From Bacillota bacterium (GTDB taxonomy: Bacteria; Bacillota; SHA-98; UBA4971): a stretch of DNA of 64,000 bases. The notes under the pieces were generated by a model. It ran no database searches and was not told the origin of the DNA. It saw only the letters and a list, made by a program, of their open reading frames with translations. Positions 18,012-26,767 of the stretch are shown one piece after another. Position numbers and translations under genes: made by a program. Within the stretch, counting starts at the first letter, position 1. Each line of letters begins with the position of its first letter. The stretch covers positions 20,782 to 84,781 of the forward strand of contig DUSX01000037.1 of the NCBI GenBank assembly GCA_012842395.1, given 5' to 3'.

Positions 18012-19713
18012 CGACGGGCGCCACCTTCCTTCGGGGGATCGTGAAAGCAACCGTAGTGCCGCGGCCTGGCTGGCTCGATATGGTGAACTCGCACGCATCT
18101 CCGAAGACATTGCGTAGCCTCTCCCTGACGTTCTTCAGACCTATGCCTGCACCACAGTCGCTATGCACACAGGTGCCGGCGAGAAGGGCACCAAGCCGCT
18201 CAGGCGGCATTCCAACGCCATCGTCAGCCACGGAGACCTCGACAACGTCACCCAGCGTGCGGGCGGATATCTTGAGCGTGCCGCCTTGCGGCAGCTTACC
18301 GATGCCGTGCTTGATGCTATTCTCCACGACGGGCTGGAGGGTCAGCGGGGGGATGAGCACCCCTTTGACGTCGGGTTCCATGTTCGTCTCAACCTTGAGC
18401 CGCTCGCCGTACCTCGCCCCCTGAATGGCCAGGTACGACTTGATGTGCTCCAGCTCGTCTTCAAGCGTGACCAATTGGTCGGATTGGCGGAGGTTGCGCC
18501 TGAAAAACTCGGATAGCTGGATGAGGAGGTCTCTTGCCTTCATCGGGTCCGTGCGGCAGAAAGACACCACCGTGTTCAGGGCGTTGAACAAGAAGTGCGG
18601 ATTGATCTGGGCCTGCAGCGCCTTGAGCTCGGCCTGGCTCACGAGCGCGGCCATAGCCTGCAGCCGTGCTATCTCGAGCTGTGTTGCAAGAAGCTGGCCG
18701 ATGCCCTTCCCGAGCTCCACCATGACCGGCGTGATCCGTTTCTTGCCGTCCTGGTACAGCTTCACGGCGCCGATGACCGTCCCGTCGGAGAAGAGGGGCA
18801 CGACCACCCCGCTGCTCAACGGGCAGTTCTTGTACGGGCAGCCGACCATGTTCCTGTCTTCGAGGACCCGGAGCGCGCCTTCTTGCAGCGCCACCTTGGT
18901 GCCCTTTGTGAGCACTGGATCGCCAGGTTTGTGATGATCCGTGCCGGCTCCGACGAAGGCCAGGGTCTTCTCGGTGTCGGTGATCGCCACCGCGGCCACC
19001 CCGGATTCCTCCTTGATGATCTCCGCGACCTGCCGGGCCGACTCGAAGTTCAAGCCGCTCCTTAGATACGGCAGCGTCCTCGATGCGATCTTGAGGGCTT
19101 TCTGAGCCTGCACAGCCTCGATCTTCTCGTGCTCGGCGCGCGTGGCCCGGAGCAAGGCGAGGAACATCCCGACGCCGACCGCGTTCACTGTAACCATGGG
19201 GAACATGATGATCTTCACGAGCTCCAGGGCCTCGCCAAACGGTTTTGCGAAGGTTAGGATGATGATCATCTGCAGTATCTCGCCGGCAAAACCCCAGAAA
19301 AGGCCGAGCCTGCCGCTGATCTCGGCGTCTTTCATCCGCAGGTGCACGATCCCGCCGATGAGTCCCTCTACTGTGGTGGACAGACCACACGCGAACCCGG
19401 TGAACCCGCCTATGAAATACCTGTGAACCCCGCCGATGAACCCCGCGAGGAATCCGACTACGGGCCCTCCGAGGAGGCCTGCTGATATCGCTCCGATCGC
19501 GCGAGTGTTGGCAATGGCTCCTCGCACCGGAATTCCCGTGTATGTTCCGATGATGGACAGGATGCCGAAGAACGCCACCAGGATCGCCTTGTCTCTTGTG
19601 GTGGCCTGGCGGTTTAGGGCATTCTTGAAGGCTTGCGTCCGCCCCATCAAGCACGCAAGAACCGCTATGACGGACATCTCTTGGAGCAGCAGCACGAACA
19701 GCCTCGGCGCCAT
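18004..19713 (-). CDS. LytS/BtsS-type sensor histidine kinase
   Basis: Membrane sensor kinase of 569 residues. Residues 1-190 form the 5TM-LYT sensor (repeated GG..GF.AG motifs such as GGPVVGFLAGFIGG). Residues about 205-350 form a GAF-like domain containing CPYKNC, and the His_kinase domain carries QINPHFLFNALN with phospho-His 373, N-box Asn465 in VVENSIKHG and a C-terminal GIGLKNVRERL ATP lid. Relatives BtsS and LytS sense pyruvate or related signals. AAGGGGGATGG precedes ATG 19713. The regulator gene overlaps its stop. Confidence 0.94.
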   Translation of the reverse strand: MAPRLFVLLLQEMSVIAVLACLMGRTQAFKNALNRQATTRDKAILVAFFGILSIIGTYTGIPVRGAIANTRAIGAISAGLLGGPVVGFLAGFIGGVHRYFIGGFTGFACGLSTTVEGLIGGIVHLRMKDAEISGRLGLFWGFAGEILQMIIILTFAKPFGEALELVKIIMFPMVTVNAVGVGMFLALLRATRAEHEKIEAVQAQKALKIASRTLPYLRSGLNFESARQVAEIIKEESGVAAVAITDTEKTLAFVGAGTDHHKPGDPVLTKGTKVALQEGALRVLEDRNMVGCPYKNCPLSSGVVVPLFSDGTVIGAVKLYQDGKKRITPVMVELGKGIGQLLATQLEIARLQAMAALVSQAELKALQAQINPHFLFNALNTVVSFCRTDPMKARDLLIQLSEFFRRNLRQSDQLVTLEDELEHIKSYLAIQGARYGERLKVETNMEPDVKGVLIPPLTLQPVVENSIKHGIGKLPQGGTLKISARTLGDVVEVSVADDGVGMPPERLGALLAGTCVHSDCGAGIGLKNVRERLRNVFGDACEFTISSQPGRGTTVAFTIPRRKVAPVGD

Positions 19714-20049
19714 CGAGCCATCCCCCTTGCTTCGGAGGATTCCGAACTATTGTTTGATTCGCTTTCTCGACGAAGTTTCCTTCAAGCAAGGTGGTACACA
19801 GGCATTTTCCCTGCTCCGGCTCAACGCTCCGGCTCAACGAGGAAGGCGAACGGGCGGTACGGAAATGGAAGCCGTCGCGGGCAAGGTCAAGGACAAAAGC
19901 AGGAGCAGGGAAGTTGCGATCAGCAATCGTGCCTGCCGCCGTGGACAAGACGGCCCCGTACAGGCGGGCGCTGCCAGCGAGCGGGCCGGTCGCTAGTCGC
20001 CGGGCAGGCCTGCTGGCAGGGGACGTCTGTGAGGCGCCTCAGGGATGCG
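19714..20049. other. Gap between the kinase start and the phosphatase end
   Basis: These 336 bases contain no supportable gene. A 13-base direct repeat GCTCCGGCTCAAC occurs twice in tandem near 19820-19846. The promoter of the kinase-regulator operon should lie here on the minus strand, but I cannot point to a convincing consensus. Confidence 0.5.
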
Positions 20050-23000
20050 TCAGAAGTCAAGCTGTGTCAGGTACCTCAGGGCGTTGCTTGCAAATGACCG
20101 CACGGCAGGGTCGGAAAGCATTTCTCGCGTCAGTATGTCCGCGCCTATGTAGAGAGAGGCTCCCTTTGCTGCCACGGCAACGTTGAAGGGGTCGGGGTGC
20201 GTGGGGCTGCCGTCTGCGTCGACCCAAACGGCCAACTCGACCGAGCCCGGAAGGCACCTTGCTATCACACCCTGCGACGCGGGCAGGCGCAAGGGCGTTT
20301 CGATCCCCGCCCAGAGCGCATGAGCGGCGGCGCAAGGATCGGGGCCAGGGCCACCGGCAGTCCCGCAAGGGGCCATGGCAACGCCGGAGATGCCCGATGG
20401 CTGGCTAGCGACGGTCTGTCGTTCCGGGGCCAGCGCGTCGTCGCCAGCGCGGCCCGCCGTCGCGGGGGCGATAGCGCCGTGCAGCGGCGCGACACCCTGC
20501 CATCCTGCGAACGCCACGCCGAGAAGGTCCGCAAGCTGAAAGCCGTGGGATCCGCCCGGCTGCTCGTCGCAGGTCTTCAGGGACGTTTGACCTGTCGCTA
20601 GAAGGCGGCCCCCCGCGGCGACGAAGTCCCTCACAGCCTGTGCTTGGTCTGGCGACAAGCGGCGCAGGTTCGACAGGATCAGCACGGCCGGACGGGTCGG
20701 ACGCATCCCGGCGATGACCGGAAGCCGGCCGAGGTCCTGCTCCGATATCTCCGCTAGGTCAAATCCGAGCGAGGTCACGAATTCGGCGAGGGCGCTCGTG
20801 TCATCCTCGTAGTCCCACCGCATGTCTTTGTACCAAGCCTTGTTAGCTTCGGTCGTCAAGATTACGACGAGAGGAGCAGGAGAGTCGCCTGCAAGGCCGC
20901 CTTGCGGTCCGGGTGCCGTCGTCGTGGGGGGCTTGGCAGCGGCCATCCAGGGGAGCTCGATCGTAGCGACGTAGGGGAGGTGGTCCGAGGCCAGGGTGCG
21001 TGGCACCCGGGCTGCGCCCGGCTCTGCCACTATCTTGATGTCGAATGACGTGAGGATGTAATCTATCCGCCTCGCGGGGTCGTATGCGTCGTACGTGTAG
21101 CCGCCTTTCAGATAATCCCTGGAGAATAGGCCTTCTTTTACGAGCTCCGCGCTGTCAACGAGCACCCGGTACACTTGCTGCGTGTCGTTGAAGTCGTGCA
21201 ACAGCGTTGCGATCTCCGGGCTGCCCGTGGGGGGCGCGTTGAGATCTCCCATTACGACCTTTGGCCCTGCGGCGGTCGAAGCGGTCTCGGCGAGGGCGCG
21301 TGCCTGGGCACGCCTAGAGTCGGCATACTCCACGTCGAGGTGGGTCACGAAGACGTTCAGGATCGCGCCACCCCCAGCGCCTCCCAAGTCAATCTGCGCC
21401 TCGAGGACCCCTCGCGGCTCGTTCCCGTGGATGTTCGGGAGAGGGTGATTCACAGACGAGACAATCGGATAGCGGCTCAGGACCGCGTTTCCGAACGCGC
21501 CCCCGTCGTACCACAAATTCGGACCATACGCATAGTAGTAACCAAGCCTCTCAGCTATGTACCGGGCCTGATCCACCTGCCCGGAGCGCCTCGTTCCTTG
21601 GTCCACTTCGCACAAGCCCACGATGTCGGCTCTCTCGTTCCTGATGAGGTCGGCGATCCTGTCGAGATCCAGCTTGAGGTCGGCCCCTACTCCGCTGTGG
21701 ATGTTGTAGGTCATGACGACAAGGCGCGTGGCTGGCGCCAGGCCCTCGGGTTTCACGGCTGATTCCTCCGTTGCAAGAGCGTCCGCACTCGCTGGGGATG
21801 CTACTTTGGCGCCGGCATCGGCTTGGGCGCTACCTTCAGCCCCAGCTCCGGCTTCAGTCTCAGCTTTAGATTCAAGTTCAGGCTTGGGTTCAGCTTCAAC
21901 TCCAGGCCCAGGCTCAGGCTTGGGTTCAGGCTCAGCCCCAGCGTAGGCAGCATAAGCGTCCTGTGCGGTCGGCTCTTGCAGCGTTTCGAGGCCCGCGGCT
22001 GCCGCGATGATCTTGGGCACATCGGTGTTGTCGAGATGGCCTGCGAAGAGCTCCTGGCCCGGTCCCTCGGCGAAGAGAGACACTTCGATGTCCGTATGCC
22101 CGTCCGTTCCGAATGCGAACTCCCCACCGGCGCCCGCACCTGCACTCATGCTCAAACGGCCCGTCTCGTGATCCGCAGTCACGACGACGAGCGTATCATT
22201 CCTCTCCCGGGCGAAGGCCAAGGCTTGTGCGACGGCGTCATCTAGCGCCCTCATCTCGCCGAATAGAGCCTCGATGTCGTTGTCGTGGCACGCATGGTCC
22301 ACGAGACCGCCCTCTACTATCAAGAGAAACCTATTATCGGTGGAGGAGAGAAGGCGGATGGCTTTCTGAGTCATCTCCGCGAGGCTGGGTTGACGGCCTG
22401 GGTCCCTGTCCCGCTCGTAGTCTAGGTCGGTCGTGGCGAAGAGGCCCAGGAACGGCAGGGAAGAGGCCTCGTCAAAGCCCTTGCGATCCAGGGCAACCGC
22501 GTAGCCCAAGTCGCGCGCGAGGTCTATCGGGGCTCTACCTTTGACGAACAACGTCGGAAGGAAATCCGCTGCCCCGCCGCCCATGATGAGGTCGATGCCG
22601 GCACCGACCATGGCCTCGGCTATCTTGCGCGTTTCGCGGCGGCTTTCGACGTGTGTGGCAAATGCTGCGGGGGTCGCGTCAGTGACCGAGCACGTGGTGA
22701 CGATGCCCACGAGCCATCCCGCATCACGCGCGGCCTCGAGGATCGTGCGTACCGGCGTGCCGTCAGGGAGCACAGCGATGGCACTGTTCACGGTCTTGTG
22801 CCCGGTCGCGAGGGCTGTAGCGGCGGCCGCGGAGTCAGTGATGTTGCCTCCCCAGGACGTCGTCGTGACCGTGGCTCGCACAGGCATGGACTCCACGACG
22901 AGCGGTCCGCCCTTCGCAACCTGTCCCGCGGCGAGCTGGCCAGGGCCCATCCCGTCTCCGATGAAGAGTATGACGTTTCGTGCTGCCTCGCGCCCGGCCG

Positions 23001-23178
23001 CGCAACACATCGCGCACGACGCACACGGTGATCGCGTTGGCCGCAGCGATGAGGACGAGGAAGCGGCGGCCATGGCGTCTTGGCCCGGGACGCACACCTC
23101 GCACGAAAGCGTCAGGAAAGCCACTAGCCCCAACGCTGTGACGAGCAAGAGCGTGACCTGGGACCTTCTACGCAGCAC
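20050..23178 (-). CDS. Exported alkaline phosphatase - endo/exonuclease/phosphatase - GATase-like fusion protein
   Basis: A 1042-residue secreted or lipid-anchored protein with three domains. Residues 1-30 are a signal sequence. Residues 65-400 are an alkaline phosphatase with metal Asp75 (FIGDGMG), nucleophile Ser116 (TDSAAAATALATGHKT) and TADHETG. A Glu/Pro/Ala linker (about 412-483) follows. Residues 485-743 are an EEP-fold phosphodiesterase/nuclease with TYNIHSG, CEVD, THLDVE, GDLNAPP and SDHLPY. Residues 770-1042 resemble ThuA/class I amidotransferase-like domains (GGRLLATG). GTG 23178 has GGGAGG 9 bases upstream, 52 bases after the permease gene. The operon context suggests hydrolysis of phosphorylated compounds outside the cell before uptake. 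Confidence 0.85.
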   Translation of the reverse strand: MLRRRSQVTLLLVTALGLVAFLTLSCEVCVPGQDAMAAASSSSSLRPTRSPCASCAMCCAAGREAARNVILFIGDGMGPGQLAAGQVAKGGPLVVESMPVRATVTTTSWGGNITDSAAAATALATGHKTVNSAIAVLPDGTPVRTILEAARDAGWLVGIVTTCSVTDATPAAFATHVESRRETRKIAEAMVGAGIDLIMGGGAADFLPTLFVKGRAPIDLARDLGYAVALDRKGFDEASSLPFLGLFATTDLDYERDRDPGRQPSLAEMTQKAIRLLSSTDNRFLLIVEGGLVDHACHDNDIEALFGEMRALDDAVAQALAFARERNDTLVVVTADHETGRLSMSAGAGAGGEFAFGTDGHTDIEVSLFAEGPGQELFAGHLDNTDVPKIIAAAAGLETLQEPTAQDAYAAYAGAEPEPKPEPGPGVEAEPKPELESKAETEAGAGAEGSAQADAGAKVASPASADALATEESAVKPEGLAPATRLVVMTYNIHSGVGADLKLDLDRIADLIRNERADIVGLCEVDQGTRRSGQVDQARYIAERLGYYYAYGPNLWYDGGAFGNAVLSRYPIVSSVNHPLPNIHGNEPRGVLEAQIDLGGAGGGAILNVFVTHLDVEYADSRRAQARALAETASTAAGPKVVMGDLNAPPTGSPEIATLLHDFNDTQQVYRVLVDSAELVKEGLFSRDYLKGGYTYDAYDPARRIDYILTSFDIKIVAEPGAARVPRTLASDHLPYVATIELPWMAAAKPPTTTAPGPQGGLAGDSPAPLVVILTTEANKAWYKDMRWDYEDDTSALAEFVTSLGFDLAEISEQDLGRLPVIAGMRPTRPAVLILSNLRRLSPDQAQAVRDFVAAGGRLLATGQTSLKTCDEQPGGSHGFQLADLLGVAFAGWQGVAPLHGAIAPATAGRAGDDALAPERQTVASQPSGISGVAMAPCGTAGGPGPDPCAAAHALWAGIETPLRLPASQGVIARCLPGSVELAVWVDADGSPTHPDPFNVAVAAKGASLYIGADILTREMLSDPAVRSFASNALRYLTQLDF
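21829..21939 (-). repeat. Glu-Pro/Glu-Ala coding repeat in the phosphatase linker
   Basis: On the minus strand, degenerate hexamers of the GAGCCN/GARCCN/GCNGAR type encode alternating Glu-Pro, Lys-Pro and Glu-Ala residues. They form the flexible linker between the alkaline phosphatase and nuclease domains. The pattern is the same as the non-genic repeat at 1810-1880. Confidence 0.8.
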
Positions 23179-23230
23179 GGTACTCAGCCTCCCGTCTTCC
23201 TGCCGTATTCCGCAAGAAGGGCCCACGTGT

Positions 23231-24127
23231 CTACGATTTGAGGCCCGTGAGGGCGATGCCTTGCACGAAATAACGCTGTGTGAACATGAACAGCACAAGC
23301 ACCGGCGCTATAGACATGAGCGAGGCCGCGTTGATGAGGTTCTGGAAACTGAAGTACTGTCCCGAGAAATACGGAATCGCCAGCGGTAACGTGCGCAGCC
23401 GGTCGGAGTTCACCACTATGAGGGGCCAGATGTATGCACCCCAATGGCTCGTGAACGTGAACAGGGTCAGTGTCGCCACGGCCGGCTTCGTGAGCGGCAT
23501 CACGACCTGAAGGAAGATGCGGAACTCGCTTGCCCCGTCTATCCTGGCTGCGTCGAGCAGCTCGTCAGGGATGCTCATGATGAACTGGCGCATCATGAAG
23601 ATGCCGAACGCGCTCGAGAGGCCCACCACGATGAGCCCGGCGTACGTGTTCACGAGGCCGGCCCTCGAGACCATCACATAGAGCGGAACGATCGTGGCGG
23701 GGAATGGCACCATCATTGTGGAGAGGATGATCCAGAATAGGAGCGATCTTCCCGCGAATCGGTACTTGGCAAACCCCATTCCCGTCATGGAGCTGGTTAG
23801 AACGGTTGCCACCGTAGGGATGACCGACGTGATGATGCTGTTCAGGTAATACCTCCCGAAGGGGATCATGCTGAATACCTCTCGGAAGTTGGAGAACACG
23901 GGCTTTTTCGGAAAGAAGGTTGGCGGGAAGAGCACGACTTCTTGGAGCGACTTGAACGAGGATAGGATGAGCCAGACAAAGGGGGTCGCGGTCGCGACCG
24001 CACCGGCCGCGACAAGGACGTACGTGAGGATGCGTCCCAAGACCTGCACGAACGTGCGACCGCCTCGCCTGGATGTCTTAGTGCGTCTACCTGCCGCAGC
24101 TATGAGGACGCTGTCTGCTCGGGTCAT
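23231..24127 (-). CDS. Carbohydrate ABC transporter permease, UgpE/MalG family
   Basis: Second permease subunit of a sugar-type ABC importer, 298 residues with six predicted membrane segments. The EAA loop is LLDAARIDGASEFRIFLQVVMPL, characteristic of the MalG/UgpE branch, and the C-terminus is the short RYFVQGIALTGLKS. ATG 24127 overlaps the preceding permease stop (ATGA), indicating translational coupling. The frame continues open upstream, but that part only shadows the other permease. No ATPase gene is in this operon, so a shared MsmK/UgpC-type ATPase encoded elsewhere is probably used. Confidence 0.94.
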   Translation of the reverse strand: MTRADSVLIAAAGRRTKTSRRGGRTFVQVLGRILTYVLVAAGAVATATPFVWLILSSFKSLQEVVLFPPTFFPKKPVFSNFREVFSMIPFGRYYLNSIITSVIPTVATVLTSSMTGMGFAKYRFAGRSLLFWIILSTMMVPFPATIVPLYVMVSRAGLVNTYAGLIVVGLSSAFGIFMMRQFIMSIPDELLDAARIDGASEFRIFLQVVMPLTKPAVATLTLFTFTSHWGAYIWPLIVVNSDRLRTLPLAIPYFSGQYFSFQNLINAASLMSIAPVLVLFMFTQRYFVQGIALTGLKS

Positions 24128-25050
24128 TCGTAGCTGACCTCCCTTCCGACCAGCTTCCATTGGATTGCCGTTATTACGAGGATTATTGCGAAGAGCACGA
24201 AGGACGCCGCGGCCGCGAGGCCGAACTGCAGGTCTCCGAAGGCGCGCTTGTAGATGTAGTACACCACAACGTTCGTGGCGTCCAACGGGCCGCCCTGGGT
24301 AAGGACGTTGACGAGGCTGAAGACCTGGAAAGAGCTCATGACGCTCGTCACGAGCACGAAGAGCGTGGCGGGCTTCAGAAGCGGAAGCGTGATATGCCTG
24401 AACAACGCGAACCCCGAGGCGCCATCTATCATCGCGGCTTCGTAGTAGGTCTGTGGAACTCCTTGAAGTGCCGCCAGGAAGATGACCATCCGGTAACCCA
24501 CGCCGGACCATATACCTACGATTACCACCGCAAGCATCGCCGTGCCGATCTCCTGGAGCCAGTCGTGGGTGGGGAGCCGGAGCACTCGCATCAACCAGTT
24601 AAAGAGCCCGACATGGGGGTGATATATCCACTGCCATATCACCGCTGAAATGGAGAGGGGCGTTACAACGGGCAGGTAATAAAGAAGCCGGAAGATGCCC
24701 CGTCCGCGCAGCTTGGTGTTCAAAAGGAGCGCGACCATGAGCGCAAGCGCCACCTCCACCGGCACAACGCCTGCCGTGTAGACAGCCGTGTTACGCAGCG
24801 AGGTCCAAAAGAGGTCCTCGGTGAGAAGGGCCCGGTAGTTGGCAAGGCCTACCCAGGGATGTGCAGGCCAGATGATGCTCCACTTGTGAAAGCTGATCCA
24901 AAACCCCCAGATCATAGGTATGATCGTCACCATCAGGTAAAAGATCACACCGGGGGATATGAAGACGTAAGGCGCTACCAGCTTCTGCAGCCGGTGCCAG
25001 GTGAATGGACGCCTCCTCACAGCAACCACTGCGGAAGAACCCGGGTTCAT
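24124..25050 (-). CDS. Carbohydrate ABC transporter permease, UgpA/MalF family
   Basis: First permease subunit of the importer, 308 residues. It starts with a cytoplasmic basic segment and a first membrane helix (YVFISPGVIFYLMVTIIPMI), has the YLPVVTPLSISAVIWQWIY block, and its EAA loop is YYEAAMIDGASGFALFRHITLPLL. AAGGAGG lies 10 bases before ATG 25050. It is preceded by the binding-protein gene (230-base gap) and overlaps the second permease by 4 bases. Substrate class is inferred only: the terminal phosphatase in the operon is compatible with a sugar phosphate or glycerophosphodiester. Confidence 0.94.
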   Translation of the reverse strand: MNPGSSAVVAVRRRPFTWHRLQKLVAPYVFISPGVIFYLMVTIIPMIWGFWISFHKWSIIWPAHPWVGLANYRALLTEDLFWTSLRNTAVYTAGVVPVEVALALMVALLLNTKLRGRGIFRLLYYLPVVTPLSISAVIWQWIYHPHVGLFNWLMRVLRLPTHDWLQEIGTAMLAVVIVGIWSGVGYRMVIFLAALQGVPQTYYEAAMIDGASGFALFRHITLPLLKPATLFVLVTSVMSSFQVFSLVNVLTQGGPLDATNVVVYYIYKRAFGDLQFGLAAAASFVLFAIILVITAIQWKLVGREVSYE

Positions 25051-25280
25051 GTTCCGCCATCCTCCTTCCGGAGCCCAGTTCGGCGCGGCCGACGCGAAAG
25101 GCTCGGTGACAGATGCGAGCCGGGCCAGCCGGCGGACAGACCTGCCCTGACATGCCTTACATGCCTTGGTAGCGGTGGCAGGGTTGTTACGTGAGAGGGC
25201 CGTGGCCTATCCGCCGACTTGCCTTCGACAGTCTCTCGAGCCTGTTCAACGCAGACCCCTGAGCCTCTTCAACGCATCAT

Positions 25281-26549
25281 CTAGGGCTGAGCAAGAGCCC
25301 TCTGCTCCTTCTCAGCCTTGACCGCCTCTTCGGAGAGCCACTTCATGGCCTGTGCCGGGGTCTCGTTCTTAAGAATGACGCGCTCATAAGCCTGGCGAGG
25401 AAGCTCGTCATCGAGTCGCCGCGTGGTCCACGGGACGGGAACGCTGTTCTTCATGGATTCCATGCACGGTCCGAGCAACGGGTCGTTCTTGTACTCCGGA
25501 AGGTCAAGGAGAGCCTTACGCGTGGGGAGGTCCCCGGTCTTCGTGATCCACCGCTTCTGAGCATCCGCCGAAGTGAGGTAGGCGACCCACTTCGAGGCCG
25601 CTTCAGAGGGCGCCTTCTTCGACACGACGTAGGCCCACGAGGTAAGAAGCGTCGTTCGCGGTCCGCCCGGCTTTGGCGCGGGGATCTGCGCAATGTTGAA
25701 CACGAGGTCCGGCACGGTTGACCTGAAGCTACCTATCATGGCGGGGTGGGCGAATACCATCCCGAGCTTGCTCTGGCGGAAGGCATTCCATCTCGACCCC
25801 ATCTGTCTGTCCTCGACCTTGTACGTGGTGACGAGGTCTGTCGCAAACTTCAGGGCTTCGATCGCCGCCGGGGAATTGAAATCGGGGAGATCGGTTTGGT
25901 TGTTCCAGAGTGACGCGCCATTCTGCAGCATGAGAGACGCGAGGACGGGTCCGTACCCGCCGGTGGCCACGCCCATGCACGTCGTCACGCCGTTTGCGTC
26001 TCGGCGCGTCATCGCCTTGGCGTACTCGATGAGCTCGGCCCACGTCTGCGGGGGCTTGGCCGGGTCAAGTCCGGCCTCCTTGAAGAGCTGTGGGTTGTAG
26101 AAGAGGACTATCGTCTGTGTGTCGATAGGGAAGCCGTAGTAGTTGTCACCCACCTTGAGGCGCTTTATGGCCGACGGCACAAAGTCCGCCTCAATCTGCG
26201 CAGCAGTCGCGACCTTCGGGCTGATCGGCTGGAGCACCCCAGTCGCTGCGTACGACGACACTTGGCCCGCTGGGATCTGGAACGTGTCAGGCCCAGAACC
26301 CGCTGCAAGGGCGGGGAGAAGCTTCTGGAAATAGTCGGCCTCAGGTATCGACTCGATCTGGATCTCAATGTCTGGGTTCTTCTCCATGAACTCTGCGGCG
26401 AATGCTTCCACCATTTCCTTGCGGGCCGGGGAGTGGTGCTGCCAGTGCACTATCGTGGTTTTCTTGGCGAGGACCGCCCCGCTTGCAATTCCCAAGACGA
26501 GCAGGGCGGCAATGCTGAACGCAAGAACCCGTCGCATCTTTCTGGTCAC
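25281..26549 (-). CDS. Extracellular sugar-binding protein of an ABC transporter (UgpB/MalE type)
   Basis: Family 1 solute-binding protein of 422 residues, exported and probably tethered. The N-terminus has a basic start, a hydrophobic core (LAFSIAALLVLGIASGAVLA) and a cleavage site near AKK; no clear lipobox Cys is present. The mature part begins TTIVHWQHHSP and has the DTFQIPAGQ and FPIDTQT segments common in UgpB-like proteins. GTG 26549 follows AAGGAGGT by 7 bases. It heads the transport part of the operon, downstream of two Gfo/Idh dehydrogenases. Confidence 0.92.
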   Translation of the reverse strand: MTRKMRRVLAFSIAALLVLGIASGAVLAKKTTIVHWQHHSPARKEMVEAFAAEFMEKNPDIEIQIESIPEADYFQKLLPALAAGSGPDTFQIPAGQVSSYAATGVLQPISPKVATAAQIEADFVPSAIKRLKVGDNYYGFPIDTQTIVLFYNPQLFKEAGLDPAKPPQTWAELIEYAKAMTRRDANGVTTCMGVATGGYGPVLASLMLQNGASLWNNQTDLPDFNSPAAIEALKFATDLVTTYKVEDRQMGSRWNAFRQSKLGMVFAHPAMIGSFRSTVPDLVFNIAQIPAPKPGGPRTTLLTSWAYVVSKKAPSEAASKWVAYLTSADAQKRWITKTGDLPTRKALLDLPEYKNDPLLGPCMESMKNSVPVPWTTRRLDDELPRQAYERVILKNETPAQAMKWLSEEAVKAEKEQRALAQP

Positions 26550-26767
26550 GGTTCATACCTCCTTGAAAGGCCCAGTGTAATGGCCCTGGTCTGCGGGCCA
26601 GGGCGCATGTCCTGATCCATGCTACGCACACCACTTCTTCTCGTTCCCGCAAGTCCGGGTGTTCTCATCAACCCCCTTTCGTTTCGTGGCCGCTTCCCTT
26701 TCGTCGCCTCGTCATCGCGCGCCGGCGTTCGAACTTCGAATGGTACCCGCGTGTTGCTTTCTCGTCC

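Noticed and set aside
18461..19948. 495-codon minus-strand frame overlapping the LytS kinase gene
   Set aside because: Different frame of the same strand; the kinase frame has all family motifs, this one has none.
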